From RGIG7213 sp045652135 (GTDB lineage Bacteria; Bacillota; Clostridia; Oscillospirales; CAG-272), in contig JAZRTS010000182.1 of assembly GCA_045652135.1 (NCBI GenBank), positions 1-14,879 on the forward strand: DNA of 14,879 nucleotides, given 5' to 3'. The notes under the pieces were generated by a model, which did no database searches, was not told the DNA's origin, and saw nothing but the letters and a program-made list of their open reading frames with translations. Position numbers and translations under genes: made by a program. Below are positions 13,930 through 14,879 of this stretch, one piece after another (position 1 is the stretch's first letter; the number at the start of each line of letters is the position of its first letter).

Positions 13930-14829
13930 ATGAAAAAAATGTTCACTTGCTTGCTTGCGTGTATACTTCTTTTCTGTTCTTGCGAGTCGGAGCAGAAAAA
14001 TGATATAAGCGCAGAAAATACAGATTTTATTACGGAGGAAGAAATGACGACACCTGAAACTGAGGAGAGCGAAACTGTTTATTATGTCCGCCGCTATGCT
14101 GAGCCGAATGAAGAAGAACTCAAGCTCGACATTTTTGAATATAAGGATCTTGAAGCGGCACGCTTATATGTTGATGATCCGTATAATGCCGCGCTCGGAT
14201 ACGCTGTATATGACGAAGACGGTAATTTTGTTTACGGAAAGTACAGCGAATTTGTAACAAAGCTTCTCGGTGAAGCGAAGCACGTTGCTGATTTTATGAA
14301 AATGAAGCAGTATATTTACGGTGATGCCAAAACAAATCCCGGTGTTATGTATGAAAGATTTCTCGGCGGAAGCCAACTTCGCGAGAAGATCGTTTCGTGC
14401 GACCGTTTTGTAGGTTGGACACTCTATAATCTCGGTTACAAGGATCAGCCCACAAATTCAGGTCTGTTTGTATGGAATAACGGAAGCGTACACGATATGA
14501 ATACATATCTTGAAGGTAAAGGCTTTAAGAAAATAGAAAACGCAAGACAGCTTCAAGCAGGGGATATAGTGTTTGTAATTCCCGCGACATCGTCATCGGG
14601 TAAAATTTATCCTGCACACGTATTCTTGTGTGCAGGTAAATCCTCTGACGGCAAATTCTACCGCTACGATGCGGGAAGCCAGAACAGAATAAGATGTGAA
14701 AATGTTCCGAATTTCGGTGCGGATTATTCAGCATACAATACAAGCGGTCAGCCTTTTGATGAAACGATTACGAGTTTTATGCACGCATACAGATACATTG
14801 AAAATGTGTCCGAGCTTCCCTCGGCGTAA
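13930..14829 (+). CDS. Lipoprotein with NlpC/P60-like cysteine hydrolase domain (probable peptidoglycan hydrolase)
   Basis: A 299-residue exported protein. Residues 1-18 form a signal with a lipobox-like LFCSC (C18 likely lipidated; C16 is an alternative). An acidic Glu/Thr-rich linker (19-49) would hold the domain away from the membrane. Residues 135-299 have the pattern of NlpC/P60 or related papain-like amidases: SCDRFVGWTLYNLGY (156-170) with presumed nucleophile C157, LQAGDIVFVI (208-217) as the strand before the active histidine, PAHVFLCAG (228-236) with H230, and RYDAGSQNRI (245-254) as a possible third polar site. Such enzymes cut peptide bonds in cell-wall stem peptides. Residues 55-135 have no domain I recognise. 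The gene has its own promoter and may continue into the next exported protein gene, which begins 9 bases after its stop. The fold assignment is by motif only. Confidence 0.68.
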   Translation: MKKMFTCLLACILLFCSCESEQKNDISAENTDFITEEEMTTPETEESETVYYVRRYAEPNEEELKLDIFEYKDLEAARLYVDDPYNAALGYAVYDEDGNFVYGKYSEFVTKLLGEAKHVADFMKMKQYIYGDAKTNPGVMYERFLGGSQLREKIVSCDRFVGWTLYNLGYKDQPTNSGLFVWNNGSVHDMNTYLEGKGFKKIENARQLQAGDIVFVIPATSSSGKIYPAHVFLCAGKSSDGKFYRYDAGSQNRIRCENVPNFGADYSAYNTSGQPFDETITSFMHAYRYIENVSELPSA

Positions 14830-14838
14830 AAGAGAATT

Positions 14839-14879
14839 ATGATGAAAAAAATACTTAAAACACTTTCACTGTTTCTCGC
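14839..14879 (+). CDS. 5' end of another exported protein (partial)
   Basis: The frame from ATG at 14839 reads MMKKILKTLSLFL and runs off the window. A second ATG at 14842 is an equal start candidate. Lysines followed by a hydrophobic run are typical of a Sec or lipoprotein signal. It begins 9 bases after the previous stop, with a weak AAAGAGAA as a possible ribosome binding site overlapping the end of that gene. The function cannot be seen. Confidence 0.55.
   Translation, partial: MMKKILKTLSLFL

Noticed and set aside
1..14879. CRISPR array, insertion sequence, prophage, tRNA or rRNA genes
   Set aside because: No evenly spaced direct repeats, transposase or integrase motifs, phage genes, or tRNA/rRNA-like sequence were seen on either strand.

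Overview
The window looks like a chromosomal segment from a Gram-positive, low-GC anaerobe of the class Clostridia, probably a gut Oscillospiraceae/Ruminococcaceae-type bacterium. The reasons are a secreted leucine-rich-repeat protein ending in a dockerin-like module, a K+-dependent membrane pyrophosphatase, lipoproteins with Gram-positive-style signals, strong AGGAGG-type ribosome binding sites, sigma-A-type TTGACA/TATAAT promoters, and the pairing of mltG with a peptidase-U32 gene as in the Bacillus yrrL-yrrO region. This is inference from gene content; no rRNA or tRNA gene is present to confirm it.

Layout. Positions 1-4854 (+) are a compact row of genes: the tail of an unknown gene, a CPBP intramembrane protease (TTG start), the endolytic transglycosylase MltG, a U32-family protein of the TrhP/YegQ tRNA-hydroxylation type, and an M20D amidohydrolase. 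Spacings are short and I see no promoter inside the row, so it is probably one operon. Positions 4970-6409 (+) are an independently transcribed secreted protein (LRR unit, inserted domain, small beta domain, dockerin-like repeats) closed by a perfect 16-bp stem terminator. Positions 6410-6714 hold that terminator, an overlapping palindrome cluster and a consensus promoter. Positions 6715-9794 (+) are an ABC-2 exporter pair plus an ArsB/SLC13-type ion transporter, probably one operon. A shared bidirectional terminator separates it from a convergent solute-binding lipoprotein gene at 9856-11328 (-, TTG start). A 377-base AT-rich region with divergent consensus promoters leads to hppA (11706-13811, +) and its terminator. 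A NlpC/P60-like cysteine hydrolase lipoprotein follows (13930-14829, +), then the first codons of another exported protein, cut by the window edge.

How they fit together. Much of the content concerns the cell envelope: peptidoglycan cutting (MltG, the NlpC-like lipoprotein), membrane proteolysis, export, ion transport, pyrophosphate-driven ion pumping, and surface or secreted binding proteins. These are mostly separate transcription units rather than one pathway. I did not find a convincing new multi-gene system, CRISPR array, insertion sequence, prophage or RNA gene. The most interesting items are the mosaic secreted protein with its variant dockerin-like repeats, the palindrome cluster at 6505-6542, the divergent control region at 11329-11705, and the NlpC-like lipoprotein.
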